A program made the translations under genes and the position numbers. From an uncultured Lachnospiraceae bacterium (GTDB lineage: Bacteria; Bacillota; Clostridia; Lachnospirales; Lachnospiraceae), in NCBI GenBank assembly GCA_905209865.1, contig CAJLUP010000119.1, positions 1 to 5,259 of the forward strand: 5,259 nt of DNA. The letters run 5' to 3'. This document shows positions 1-5,259 of this stretch, in pieces (position 1 is the first letter of the stretch; every line of letters starts with the position of its first letter). Below the pieces are notes generated by a model. The model was not told the origin of the DNA. It did no database searches and saw nothing but the letters and a program-made list of their open reading frames with translations.

Positions 1-29
1 AGAAAAGGTCAAAATGTAAAAAATCAGTT

Positions 30-35
30 GAGGAG
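30..35 (+). promoter_or_regulatory. Shine-Dalgarno site of lrgA that decides its start
   Basis: GAGGAG lies 9 bases before the ATG at 45. The same frame also has a TTG at 36 and an ATG at 39, but these touch or nearly touch the site (0 and 3 bases), which is too close for normal initiation. The start at 45 is therefore preferred. Confidence 0.7.
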
Positions 36-44
36 TTGATGCAA

Positions 45-434
45 ATGAAGATCATTAAACAGATCGGGATTATTTTTACAGTATGCTGGCTTAGTCTTGT
101 AGTAGAGAAACTGCTTCCGCTTGCGTTTCCGGCAAGTGTGATCGGAATGGTACTTCTTTTTTTATGTCTGCTTACCGGAGTTTTAAAAATAGAACATATT
201 CAGGAAAAGGCGGATTTTCTGCTTGGAAATATGGCATTTTTTTTCGTTCCTGCCGGTGTGAGCATTATGAATTACTTTGATGTGCTGAAACATTCGTTTG
301 TACAGTTGATTATAATCTGTATTGTTTCAACGATCATCACTTTTGCAGTGACGGCATGGAGTGTAAAATTGACAATTCGTCTGATGGGAGGAAAAAAATC
401 CGAAAAACTGCAGACAGGGGGAAAAAGAAAATGA
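45..434 (+). CDS. lrgA: LrgA/CidA family membrane protein
   Basis: This small integral membrane protein of 129 residues is of usual length for the LrgA/CidA family. Four hydrophobic segments are visible at about residues 5-25, 29-47, 60-76 and 86-110, followed by a Lys-rich cytoplasmic tail. Family hallmarks are the PASVIGMVLLF segment (residues 29-39) and FFFVPAGVSIMNYF (65-78). The family was named for holin-like control of murein hydrolase activity in Staphylococcus. Later work in Bacillus and Streptococcus ties LrgAB-type pairs to pyruvate uptake or release, so the transported substrate here is uncertain. The gene overlaps lrgB by four bases (ATGA), which implies translational coupling and a two-subunit complex. 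The start at 45 is chosen from the GAGGAG site 9 bases upstream. The LytSR regulators that often control such pairs are not in the window. LrgA and CidA cannot be told apart from this sequence alone. Confidence 0.9.
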   Translation: MKIIKQIGIIFTVCWLSLVVEKLLPLAFPASVIGMVLLFLCLLTGVLKIEHIQEKADFLLGNMAFFFVPAGVSIMNYFDVLKHSFVQLIIICIVSTIITFAVTAWSVKLTIRLMGGKKSEKLQTGGKRK

Positions 435-1111
435 AAGAATTGTGTTCTTCTCCGTATTTTGGGGTTGCGTTAAGTGTGATTGCCTTTGGAATCGGAGTAA
501 AATTGAATCAAAAATTAAAAACGCCGGTCTGCAATCCGCTTGTCATTGCTATTGTTTTGATTGTCGGGGTGCTTCTTGTTTTTAAAATACCTTATGAAGA
601 TTATAATGTAGGAGGAGAAATTATCAATATGTTTCTTGCTCCGGCCACTGCATGTCTTGCCGTGGCAATCTATACGAAAATGCAAATATTGAAACAATAC
701 TGGCTTCCGATTCTCGTGGGATGCACGGCAGGTTCACTGGCATCGATGGGGAGCGTTTACGGTTTGTGCAAGGTATTTGGGTTGGATGAAAGGCTGATGG
801 TTTCACTGCTGCCTAAATCCGTAACGACGCCGATTGCCGTGAGTATATCAGAACCTGCAGGGGGCGTTGTTCCGATCACGGTTGTTGCAGTGATAGGGAC
901 AGGTATTTTAGGCGGGATATTTGCGCCTCTTCTTATAAAAATATTCAAGGTATCCGATCCGGTAGCGGCAGGACTTGCCATCGGAGCATCCAGCCATGCG
1001 GTAGGAACGTCGAAAGCGATTGAGATCGGAGAAGTGGAAGGAGCAATGAGCGGGCTTGCGATCGGTATCTGCGGGATCGTTACAGTAATCGTTTCTATGT
1101 TCCTTTTGTAA
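431..1111 (+). CDS. lrgB: LrgB/CidB family membrane protein, partner of LrgA
   Basis: This polytopic membrane protein of 226 residues matches the usual LrgB length of about 230. Recognisable family segments are FLAPATACLAV (68-78), LPKSVTTPIA (127-136), a Gly-rich stretch around GTGILGGIFAP (157-166), and GLAIGASSHAVGTSKA (181-196) followed by EIGEVEGAMS (198-207). These conserved polar residues within membrane segments are typical of the family, which also includes the plastid glycolate/glycerate transporter PLGG1. That relationship and the bacterial pyruvate data support a small organic acid transport role, though lysis-related roles have also been proposed. The ATG at 431 overlaps the lrgA stop (TGA at 432-434). 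A purine-rich AGGGGG at 416-421 serves as ribosome binding site. The frame stays open upstream to an ATG at 356, but that would run deep inside lrgA and adds non-family residues. The gene is followed after 29 bases by the ClC gene, probably in the same transcript. Confidence 0.93.
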   Translation: MKELCSSPYFGVALSVIAFGIGVKLNQKLKTPVCNPLVIAIVLIVGVLLVFKIPYEDYNVGGEIINMFLAPATACLAVAIYTKMQILKQYWLPILVGCTAGSLASMGSVYGLCKVFGLDERLMVSLLPKSVTTPIAVSISEPAGGVVPITVVAVIGTGILGGIFAPLLIKIFKVSDPVAAGLAIGASSHAVGTSKAIEIGEVEGAMSGLAIGICGIVTVIVSMFLL

Positions 1112-1131
1112 CGTGTTTTATGGAAAGAGAT

Positions 1132-1136
1132 GAGGG
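1132..1136 (+). promoter_or_regulatory. Shine-Dalgarno site of the ClC gene
   Basis: GAGGG stands 4 bases before the ATG at 1141. An in-frame ATG at 1120 is preceded by CGTGTTTT, which has no ribosome binding character. The short spacing is slightly suboptimal, but 1141 remains the better start. Confidence 0.55.
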
Positions 1137-1140
1137 AAAA

Positions 1141-2706
1141 ATGAAAAAGAATACATCGCATACAATAAAAAGAGCACAGCGATTACCGGTTATTCTGATC
1201 GGGGAAGGACTTCTTGTCGGAGCAGTTGCAGGAGGAGTTGTTCTCCTTTACAGGATTGCACTTACTTACGCGGGAAAATGGCTGAATGAAGTTCTGGCAT
1301 TTATTAAGGGGAATCCGCTGCGGATCGCAGGATGGTTTGCTGTTTTGATGCTGCTTGCAGTGATTGTCGGAAAACTGGTGAAATGGGAACCGATGATATC
1401 AGGAAGCGGAATTCCGCAGGTGGAAGGAGAAATACTTGGGAAACTGCATCAAAATTGGCTCAAGGTTCTGCCGGCTAAATTTGCGGGAGGGTTTCTCTGT
1501 CTGTTCGGAGGCTTGTCTCTTGGAAGAGAAGGCCCGTCTATTCAGCTTGGTGCAATGAGCGGTCAGGGAATATCAAAACTTTTCGGCAGAGGGAAAACGG
1601 AAGAGCGGTATCTGATGACATGCGGAGCCAGCGCCGGACTTGCGGCTGCGTTTCATGCCCCTTTAGCCGGGGTGATGTTTGCTTTGGAAGAGATACATAA
1701 AGGGTTTTCCACAAGTCTTCTTGTTTCGGTTATGACAGCTTCGGTTACGGCAGATTATATATCTTCTCATATTATAGGGCTTGATCCGGTGTTTCATTTT
1801 CGGCTGGATCAGTCGCTGCCTCAGAATTATTATTGGATGATCCTTATATTAGGCGTGATCTTAGGGATTGCCGGAGCGTTTTATAATAAGGTAATGCTCA
1901 AAGCACAGGAACTTTATAAAAAGCCTCAATTTTTAAATGAAACAACCCGGCTTATGATCGCGTTTTCGGCAGCAGGAGTGCTTGGATTGTGTATGCCGTC
2001 GGTACTTGGAAGCGGCGGGAATCTGATCGTTTCCCTGACGAACGGAGAAATGATATTGAAACTTGCGATTCTTACGCTTGCAGTCAAATTTTTGTTTTCG
2101 GCAGTCAGTTTCGGTTCTGGTGCGCCGGGCGGAATTTTTTTCCCGCTCTTGATATTAGGCGCAATGATCGGCGGGATTTTTTCTATGATCGGAGCAGAAT
2201 GTTTCGGGTTAGATCCGATGTATATGAATAATTTTGTTTTGCTGGCGATGGCGGGATTTTTTACGGCGATTGTCCGCGCGCCTATAACAGGTATTATCCT
2301 TCTTTTTGAGATGTCCGGGTCAGTAAGTCAGATGCTTTCTCTTGCGCTTGTTTCCGTGACTGCCTATATTACGGCAACGCTTCTGAAATCAGAACCGATC
2401 TATGAAAGCCTTCTTGCCACTCTGCTGAAAGGAAAAGGAGAGAAAGAGCCGGTCTATGCAGGAGGACAGAAAGTGTTGAGTGAGTTCGTGATTATGAGCG
2501 GATCGGTATTGGAAAAGCATACGGTAATGGAAATCGATCTGCCTAATAATTGTCTTCTTGTTGCGGTGGAACGAGGCGGGAAAGAGTTTATTCCGAAAGG
2601 AAAAACGATGCTTATGGCAGGGGATAAACTGACGGTTATGACAGATGAACGAGATACGGGATATGTACATGACAAAATGGAAAACTTATGTTATACTTCA
2701 TTTTAG
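1141..2706 (+). CDS. ClC-family Cl-/H+ antiporter with C-terminal RCK_C (TrkA-C) domain
   Basis: This 521-residue membrane protein consists of a ClC core (about 15-430) and a soluble cytoplasmic RCK_C domain (about 448-505). The three ClC selectivity motifs are intact: GSGIP (88-92, central Ser89), GREGP (128-132, gating Glu130) and GSGAPGGIFFP (325-335, with Phe333). The anion-coordinating Tyr is at 421 in SEPIYESLLA. In LEEI, Glu184 aligns with the internal proton glutamate of E. coli ClC-ec1 (Glu203). Having both glutamates predicts a coupled 2 Cl-/1 H+ exchanger rather than a passive channel, and the GSGIP Ser argues against the fluoride-exporting CLC-F branch. Such antiporters support acid resistance and anion homeostasis. 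The tail resembles the ligand-binding RCK_C domain of K+ transport regulators, so activity is probably gated by a small ligand. The start at 1141 is preferred over 1120 because of the GAGGG site. The gene is probably co-transcribed with lrgAB, 29 bases upstream. Confidence 0.95.
   Translation: MKKNTSHTIKRAQRLPVILIGEGLLVGAVAGGVVLLYRIALTYAGKWLNEVLAFIKGNPLRIAGWFAVLMLLAVIVGKLVKWEPMISGSGIPQVEGEILGKLHQNWLKVLPAKFAGGFLCLFGGLSLGREGPSIQLGAMSGQGISKLFGRGKTEERYLMTCGASAGLAAAFHAPLAGVMFALEEIHKGFSTSLLVSVMTASVTADYISSHIIGLDPVFHFRLDQSLPQNYYWMILILGVILGIAGAFYNKVMLKAQELYKKPQFLNETTRLMIAFSAAGVLGLCMPSVLGSGGNLIVSLTNGEMILKLAILTLAVKFLFSAVSFGSGAPGGIFFPLLILGAMIGGIFSMIGAECFGLDPMYMNNFVLLAMAGFFTAIVRAPITGIILLFEMSGSVSQMLSLALVSVTAYITATLLKSEPIYESLLATLLKGKGEKEPVYAGGQKVLSEFVIMSGSVLEKHTVMEIDLPNNCLLVAVERGGKEFIPKGKTMLMAGDKLTVMTDERDTGYVHDKMENLCYTSF
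2669..2697 (+). promoter_or_regulatory. Predicted sigma-A-type promoter for pyrH-frr-uppS-cdsA
   Basis: ATGACA (2669-2674) matches five of six bases of the -35 consensus TTGACA. After an ideal 17-base spacer comes TATACT (2692-2697), five of six to TATAAT, with an extended -10 TG at 2689-2690. Transcription would start near 2704, leaving a leader of about 55 bases before the pyrH ATG. The element lies within the last codons of the ClC gene. No terminator hairpin is visible between the ClC stop and pyrH, so read-through from upstream could add to it. Confidence 0.55.
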
Positions 2707-2745
2707 GTCAGCATTGATTTTAAACAGTTGATGTGAAGAAAACAA

Positions 2746-2750
2746 AGGAG
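2746..2750 (+). promoter_or_regulatory. Shine-Dalgarno site of pyrH
   Basis: AGGAG within AAAGGAG, 8 bases before the ATG at 2759, is a strong and well-spaced ribosome binding site. The rest of the 52-base gap between the ClC gene and pyrH is AT-rich leader without an evident hairpin. Confidence 0.75.
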
Positions 2751-2758
2751 AGTACGAT

Positions 2759-3454
2759 ATGAAAAGAGTACTGTTAAAGCTGAGCGGAGAAGCGCTCGCA
2801 GGAGATAAAAAAACGGGATTCGATGAGGCGACTTGTATCAAAGTTGCAGAACAGGTAAAGAAACTGACAGAGGACGGAATCCAGGTGGCAATCGTAACAG
2901 GAGGAGGCAACTTCTGGAGAGGAAGAACGAGTGAGACGATCGACCGTACGAAAGCAGACCAGATCGGGATGCTGGCGACAGTAATGAACTGTATTTATGT
3001 ATCTGATATTTTCCGTCATGTCGGAATGAAAACAGAAGTGTTTACACCGTTTGTATGCGGTGCGTTTACGTCATTGTTTTCAAAAGATGCGGCGGTAGAA
3101 GCGTTAGAAGAGGGAAAAGTGATCTTTTTCGCTGGCGGAACGGGACATCCGTATTTTTCGACAGATACAGGAGCGGTATTAAGAGCGATCGAGATCGAAG
3201 CAGACGCGATGCTGCTTGCAAAGGCGATCGACGGTATTTATGACAGTGATCCGAAAGTAAATCCGGCAGCAGTCAAATACGATGAGATATCAATACAGGA
3301 AGTGATCGATAAGAAGCTTGCCGCAGTGGATCTTACTGCATCGATTCTTTGCCTTGAGAATCAGATGCCGATGCTCGTGTTCGGTTTGAATGAAGAGAAC
3401 AGTATCGTAGAAACGATGAGCGGAAACTTTACGGGAACGAAAGTGACTGTATAA
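2759..3454 (+). CDS. pyrH: UMP kinase (uridylate kinase)
   Basis: This is the cytoplasmic bacterial-type UMP kinase of the amino acid kinase fold, which phosphorylates UMP to UDP with ATP in pyrimidine nucleotide synthesis. The 231 residues are close to the usual 235-240. Motifs in order: KLSGEAL at 7-13 (phosphate-binding N-terminal Lys/Gly segment), GGGNFWRG at 48-55, ADQIGMLATVMN at 66-77 (Asp contacting UMP), GGTGHPYFSTDT at 126-137, KAIDGIYDSDPKVNP at 155-169 (nucleotide-binding region) and DLTAS at 191-195. Bacterial UMP kinases are hexamers, usually activated by GTP and inhibited by UTP. That regulation is family knowledge and is not read from this sequence. The gene heads the pyrH-frr-uppS-cdsA cluster, with frr 29 bases downstream. 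In many Firmicutes pyrH follows rpsB-tsf, whereas here a ClC transporter gene precedes it. The start is fixed by the AAAGGAG site and the canonical MKRVLLKLSG beginning. Confidence 0.97.
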   Translation: MKRVLLKLSGEALAGDKKTGFDEATCIKVAEQVKKLTEDGIQVAIVTGGGNFWRGRTSETIDRTKADQIGMLATVMNCIYVSDIFRHVGMKTEVFTPFVCGAFTSLFSKDAAVEALEEGKVIFFAGGTGHPYFSTDTGAVLRAIEIEADAMLLAKAIDGIYDSDPKVNPAAVKYDEISIQEVIDKKLAAVDLTASILCLENQMPMLVFGLNEENSIVETMSGNFTGTKVTV

Positions 3455-3469
3455 GCGGAAAAAAATTGC

Positions 3470-3475
3470 AGGAGG
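3470..3475 (+). promoter_or_regulatory. Shine-Dalgarno site of frr that decides its start
   Basis: A perfect AGGAGG stands 8 bases before the ATG at 3484. The in-frame TTG at 3466 lies upstream of this site, so extending the protein to it would place the ribosome binding site inside the coding region. The longer form is therefore rejected. Confidence 0.85.
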
Positions 3476-3483
3476 ATATAAGT

Positions 3484-4035
3484 ATGAATGAAAAATTGAC
3501 AACATATGATTCAAAGATGACGAAAACAATCAATAATCTTGACGGAGAATTGGCAACGATCAGAGCAGGCCGTGCGAACCCTCACGTTCTTGATAAACTG
3601 ACAGTTGATTATTACGGATCTCCGACACCGATCCAGCAGGTTGCGAACGTATCTGTTCCGGAGGCGCGTATGATTCAGATTCAGCCGTGGGAAAAGAGCA
3701 TGCTCAAAGAGATCGAGAAAGCAATCCTCGTATCAGATCTTGGAATTAATCCAACGAATGACGGTTCAACGATCCGCCTTGTATTTCCGGAGCTTACAGA
3801 GGAACGAAGAAAAGAACTTGCAAAAGATGTGAAGAAGAAAGGCGAGGCTGCAAAAGTAGCTGTCCGTAATATCCGCCGTGACGGAAATGTGGCGTTTAAA
3901 AAATTAAAAGGAACAGAGGTTTCAGAAGATGAGATCAAAGATCTGGAAGACGATCTTCAGAAGATTACGGATAAATATGTCGAAAAGATCGATAAAATGG
4001 TCGATGTAAAGACAAAAGAGATCATGACTGTGTAA
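3484..4035 (+). CDS. frr: Ribosome recycling factor
   Basis: This cytoplasmic protein, together with EF-G, splits the post-termination ribosome so that subunits, mRNA and tRNA can be reused. Its 183 residues match the usual length of about 185. The fold is a long three-helix bundle (domain I) with an inserted beta-rich domain II. Family segments visible are LATIRAGRANPHVLDKL (residues 21-37), VDYYGSPTPIQQVANVSVPE (39-58), an IQPWEKS run near 64-70, INPTNDGSTIRLVFPELTEE (89-108), then the highly charged helix with KDVKKKGEAAKVAVRNIRRD (115-134). Charged heptad-like sequence continues to the C terminus, consistent with the helical bundle. The start follows a perfect AGGAGG. The gene directly follows pyrH, a pairing widely conserved in bacteria. 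After its stop comes a 76-base gap with a TATAAT and a GC-rich hairpin before uppS. Confidence 0.97.
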   Translation: MNEKLTTYDSKMTKTINNLDGELATIRAGRANPHVLDKLTVDYYGSPTPIQQVANVSVPEARMIQIQPWEKSMLKEIEKAILVSDLGINPTNDGSTIRLVFPELTEERRKELAKDVKKKGEAAKVAVRNIRRDGNVAFKKLKGTEVSEDEIKDLEDDLQKITDKYVEKIDKMVDVKTKEIMTV

Positions 4036-4050
4036 TCGGATCTTTATAAT
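4024..4050 (+). promoter_or_regulatory. Possible internal promoter upstream of uppS
   Basis: TATAAT at 4045-4050 is a perfect -10 hexamer. The nearest -35-like sequence, ATGACT (4024-4029), matches four of six bases, but the spacer is only 15 bases. Transcription would begin near 4057, just before the hairpin at 4066-4088, and would feed uppS-cdsA. AT-rich DNA gives such hexamers by chance, so confidence is low. Confidence 0.25.
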
Positions 4051-4065
4051 TATAGCGGAAAAACT

Positions 4066-4091
4066 GGGGGCTTTGACTGTAAGCCCCCTTT
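4066..4091 (+). terminator. GC-rich hairpin with weak T tail between frr and uppS
   Basis: GGGGGCTT (4066-4073) pairs perfectly with AAGCCCCC (4081-4088), giving an 8-bp stem and a 7-base loop (TGACTGT). Only TTT follows before CGTATAG, so the U tract is short for an efficient intrinsic terminator. It could act as a leaky terminator, an attenuator that lowers uppS-cdsA expression relative to pyrH-frr, or an RNA stability or processing element. The inverted repeat itself is certain and its role is inferred. Confidence 0.5.
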
Positions 4092-4100
4092 CGTATAGAG

Positions 4101-4106
4101 AGGAAG
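4101..4106 (+). promoter_or_regulatory. Shine-Dalgarno site of uppS
   Basis: The purine-rich AGGAAG, inside AGAGAGGAAGAGAAG, precedes the ATG at 4112 with AGGA spaced 7 bases away. The alternative in-frame TTG at 4073 lies inside the hairpin stem and would add residues not typical of the family. Confidence 0.65.
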
Positions 4107-4111
4107 AGAAG

Positions 4112-4819
4112 ATGAAAGTACCACAGCATATAGCGATTATTTTAGATGGAAATGGCAGATGGGCGAAGGCAAAGGGAATGCCGAGAAACTACGGACACGC
4201 GCAGGGAAGTAAAAATGTAGAGAAAATCTGCGAGGAAGCATGGCGTATGGGAATTAAATATCTGACAGTTTATGCGTTCTCGACGGAAAACTGGAGCCGT
4301 CCGGAAAATGAAGTTGCAGCCCTTATGAAACTGCTGCGCAATTATATGAAAACATGTCTGAAAACAGCTGCCAAAAATGATATGAAGATCCGGGTGATCG
4401 GAGATATCGAGCCGCTGGATGATGATATTAAGAGCAGGATTCGGGAATTAGAGGCAGCAACGATCAATAACGGCGGTCTGAACTTTACGATTGCTTTGAA
4501 TTATGGAAGCAGGGATGAACTGACTCGGGCAGCAAGGAAAATGGCAAAAGACTGTGCGGAAGGCAAGCTTAAGGCAGAAGAGATCACGGAGTCCGTGTTT
4601 GAGTCCTATTTGGATACGCACGGCATTCCGGATCCTGATATGATGATCCGTACGAGCGGAGAACAGAGGCTGTCGAATTATCTCCTTTGGCAGCTTGCGT
4701 ATTCGGAATTTTATTTTACAGATGTGCCGTGGCCTGATTTTACAAAAGAAGAACTTGTAAAAGCAATCGAGGAATACAACCACAGGCACAGAAGATTCGG
4801 CAAAGTTGAGGAGGCGTAA
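4112..4819 (+). CDS. uppS: Undecaprenyl diphosphate synthase (cis-prenyltransferase)
   Basis: The enzyme condenses eight isopentenyl diphosphates onto farnesyl diphosphate in cis. The C55 product is the precursor of the lipid carrier for peptidoglycan and other envelope polymers. The 235 residues are within the family norm of about 230-250. Signature segments are LDGNGRWA at 11-18 (catalytic Asp12 and phosphate-binding Asn/Gly/Arg), GHAQG at 28-32, YAFSTENW at 54-61, NYGSRDE at 130-136, the PDPDMMIRTSGEQRLSNYLL run at 173-192 (pyrophosphate-binding Arg180 and Ser182), YSEFYFTD at 197-204, WPDF at 207-210 and the terminal HRRFG at 226-230. All key residues appear intact. No membrane segment is expected, as the enzyme is peripheral. 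It is followed by cdsA after only 3 bases, implying tight coupling of carrier-lipid and phospholipid synthesis. The hairpin at 4066-4091 may tune its transcription. Confidence 0.97.
   Translation: MKVPQHIAIILDGNGRWAKAKGMPRNYGHAQGSKNVEKICEEAWRMGIKYLTVYAFSTENWSRPENEVAALMKLLRNYMKTCLKTAAKNDMKIRVIGDIEPLDDDIKSRIRELEAATINNGGLNFTIALNYGSRDELTRAARKMAKDCAEGKLKAEEITESVFESYLDTHGIPDPDMMIRTSGEQRLSNYLLWQLAYSEFYFTDVPWPDFTKEELVKAIEEYNHRHRRFGKVEEA
4808..4814 (+). promoter_or_regulatory. Shine-Dalgarno site of cdsA inside the uppS 3' end
   Basis: GAGGAGG is an almost ideal site, 8 bases before the ATG at 4823. It lies in the last codons of uppS, typical of coupled translation within an operon. Confidence 0.8.
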
Positions 4820-4822
4820 TCT

Positions 4823-5259
4823 ATGTTTAGAACACGGTTGTTGAGCGGCATTATGCTGATGATTATCGCATTGGCGACAGTGATTGCCGGAGGGAAAGTT
4901 TTATTTACAGTTCTTTTTGTAATCAGTCTGATCGGAATGTCAGAGTTGTATAAAGTGTTCGGCATTGAGAAAAAAATGCCGGGAATAGTCGGTTATATTT
5001 TTGCTTTTGGGTATTATGCTCTTCTCTATGCGCAGGAATATCTTCCGGGAGAAAAACATACATGGTTTATGATGCTTTTCATGGCATATTTAATCTGTCA
5101 GATGGCAGTGCTTGTATTTTCTTATCCGAAATATAATACGCAGCAGATTATGGCGGCATTTTTCGGAGTGTTTTATGTGGCGGTGATGTTGTCTTATATT
5201 TATCTTACAAGAGAACTTCCGGGCGGCGTTTTTACCGTATGGCTTGTGTTTATCTGCTC
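4823..5259 (+). CDS. cdsA: Phosphatidate cytidylyltransferase (CDP-diglyceride synthase), N-terminal part
   Basis: The open frame runs off the window end after 145 complete codons, about half of the usual 260-280 residues. The protein begins MFRTRLLSGI, the typical CdsA opening (basic residues, then a first hydrophobic segment at about 8-22). More hydrophobic segments follow at about 25-40, 53-70, 82-99, 108-128 and 137 onward. The ISLIGMSELYKVF region (34-46) resembles the conserved N-terminal E-(L/F/Y) segment of the family. The catalytic cytidylyltransferase signature lies in the C-terminal half, beyond the window, so the call rests on the N-terminal pattern and on position. The family makes CDP-diacylglycerol from phosphatidate and CTP in the membrane, the branch point to phosphatidylglycerol and related lipids. 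uppS-cdsA adjacency is widely conserved, often followed by dxr and the rseP protease gene. Whether that holds here cannot be seen. Confidence 0.88.
   Translation, partial: MFRTRLLSGIMLMIIALATVIAGGKVLFTVLFVISLIGMSELYKVFGIEKKMPGIVGYIFAFGYYALLYAQEYLPGEKHTWFMMLFMAYLICQMAVLVFSYPKYNTQQIMAAFFGVFYVAVMLSYIYLTRELPGGVFTVWLVFIC

Noticed and set aside
1..39. Possible tail of an upstream gene ending at TAA (17-19) or TGA (37-39)
   Set aside because: Only 5 or 12 codons are visible, with no recognisable residues, so neither frame can be supported as a gene end. The lrgA frame itself is also open to the window start.
757..1161. 134-codon open frame on the - strand opposite lrgB
   Set aside because: It lies antisense to the well-matched lrgB coding frame, has low-complexity Pro/Thr/Ile/Ala-rich composition typical of shadow translation, and shows no family motif.
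1989..2231. 80-codon + strand frame inside the ClC gene
   Set aside because: It overlaps the conserved GSGAPGGIFFP region of the ClC protein in another frame, and its Arg/Asp/Phe-rich sequence resembles no family.
3454..4063. Ten-base repeat AGCGGAAAAA after both pyrH (3454-3463) and frr (4054-4063)
   Set aside because: Two copies of a short A-rich word in AT-rich gaps are easily due to chance, and there is no pairing partner or consistent placement that suggests a function.
4073..4101. TTGACT (4073-4078) with TATAGA (4094-4099) as a uppS promoter
   Set aside because: The spacer is only 15 bases, the -35 overlaps the hairpin and the -10 match is partial. Transcription would start around the ribosome binding site, leaving almost no leader.
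4448..4789. 113-codon open frame on the - strand opposite uppS
   Set aside because: It is antisense to conserved uppS motifs, its Cys/Phe/Arg-rich composition is typical of a shadow, and it has no credible ribosome binding context.

Overview
The window reads as a stretch of low-to-moderate GC chromosome from an anaerobic Firmicute. A member of class Clostridia, most likely Lachnospiraceae, fits best. The reasons are strong purine-rich Shine-Dalgarno sites, the pyrH-frr-uppS-cdsA gene order, and Clostridia-like protein variants such as the GGTGHPYFSTDTG segment of UMP kinase. This placement is inferred from pattern recognition, not from a search. All seven genes are on the + strand and packed tightly. 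No RNA gene, mobile element, CRISPR array or long non-coding stretch is visible.

Region 1 (about 30-2706) is a membrane-transport block. lrgA (45-434) and lrgB (431-1111) share a 4-base ATGA stop/start overlap. They encode the two partners of the LrgAB/CidAB family, first described as holin-like and later linked to pyruvate or other small organic acid transport. After 29 bases comes a ClC-family chloride channel/antiporter (1141-2706) with all the residues expected of a Cl-/H+ exchanger and a C-terminal RCK_C (TrkA-C) regulatory domain.

Region 2 (about 2669-5259) is a housekeeping operon: pyrH (UMP kinase), frr (ribosome recycling factor), uppS (undecaprenyl diphosphate synthase) and cdsA (CDP-diglyceride synthase, cut by the window end). 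A good sigma-A-like promoter lies inside the last codons of the ClC gene (2669-2697), so this operon probably has its own start as well as possible read-through from upstream. A GC-rich hairpin with a weak T tail (4066-4091) sits between frr and uppS, and a perfect TATAAT lies just before it. This suggests that output may differ between the pyrH-frr half and the uppS-cdsA half.

Functionally, the second block links pyrimidine nucleotide supply, translation recycling, the lipid carrier for the cell wall, and CDP-diacylglycerol for phospholipids. The first block plausibly serves organic acid movement and anion/proton homeostasis. No previously undescribed system is evident. The points most worth a second look are the lrgAB-ClC block directly in front of pyrH, the RCK_C tail on the ClC, and the control elements at 2669-2697 and 4045-4091.
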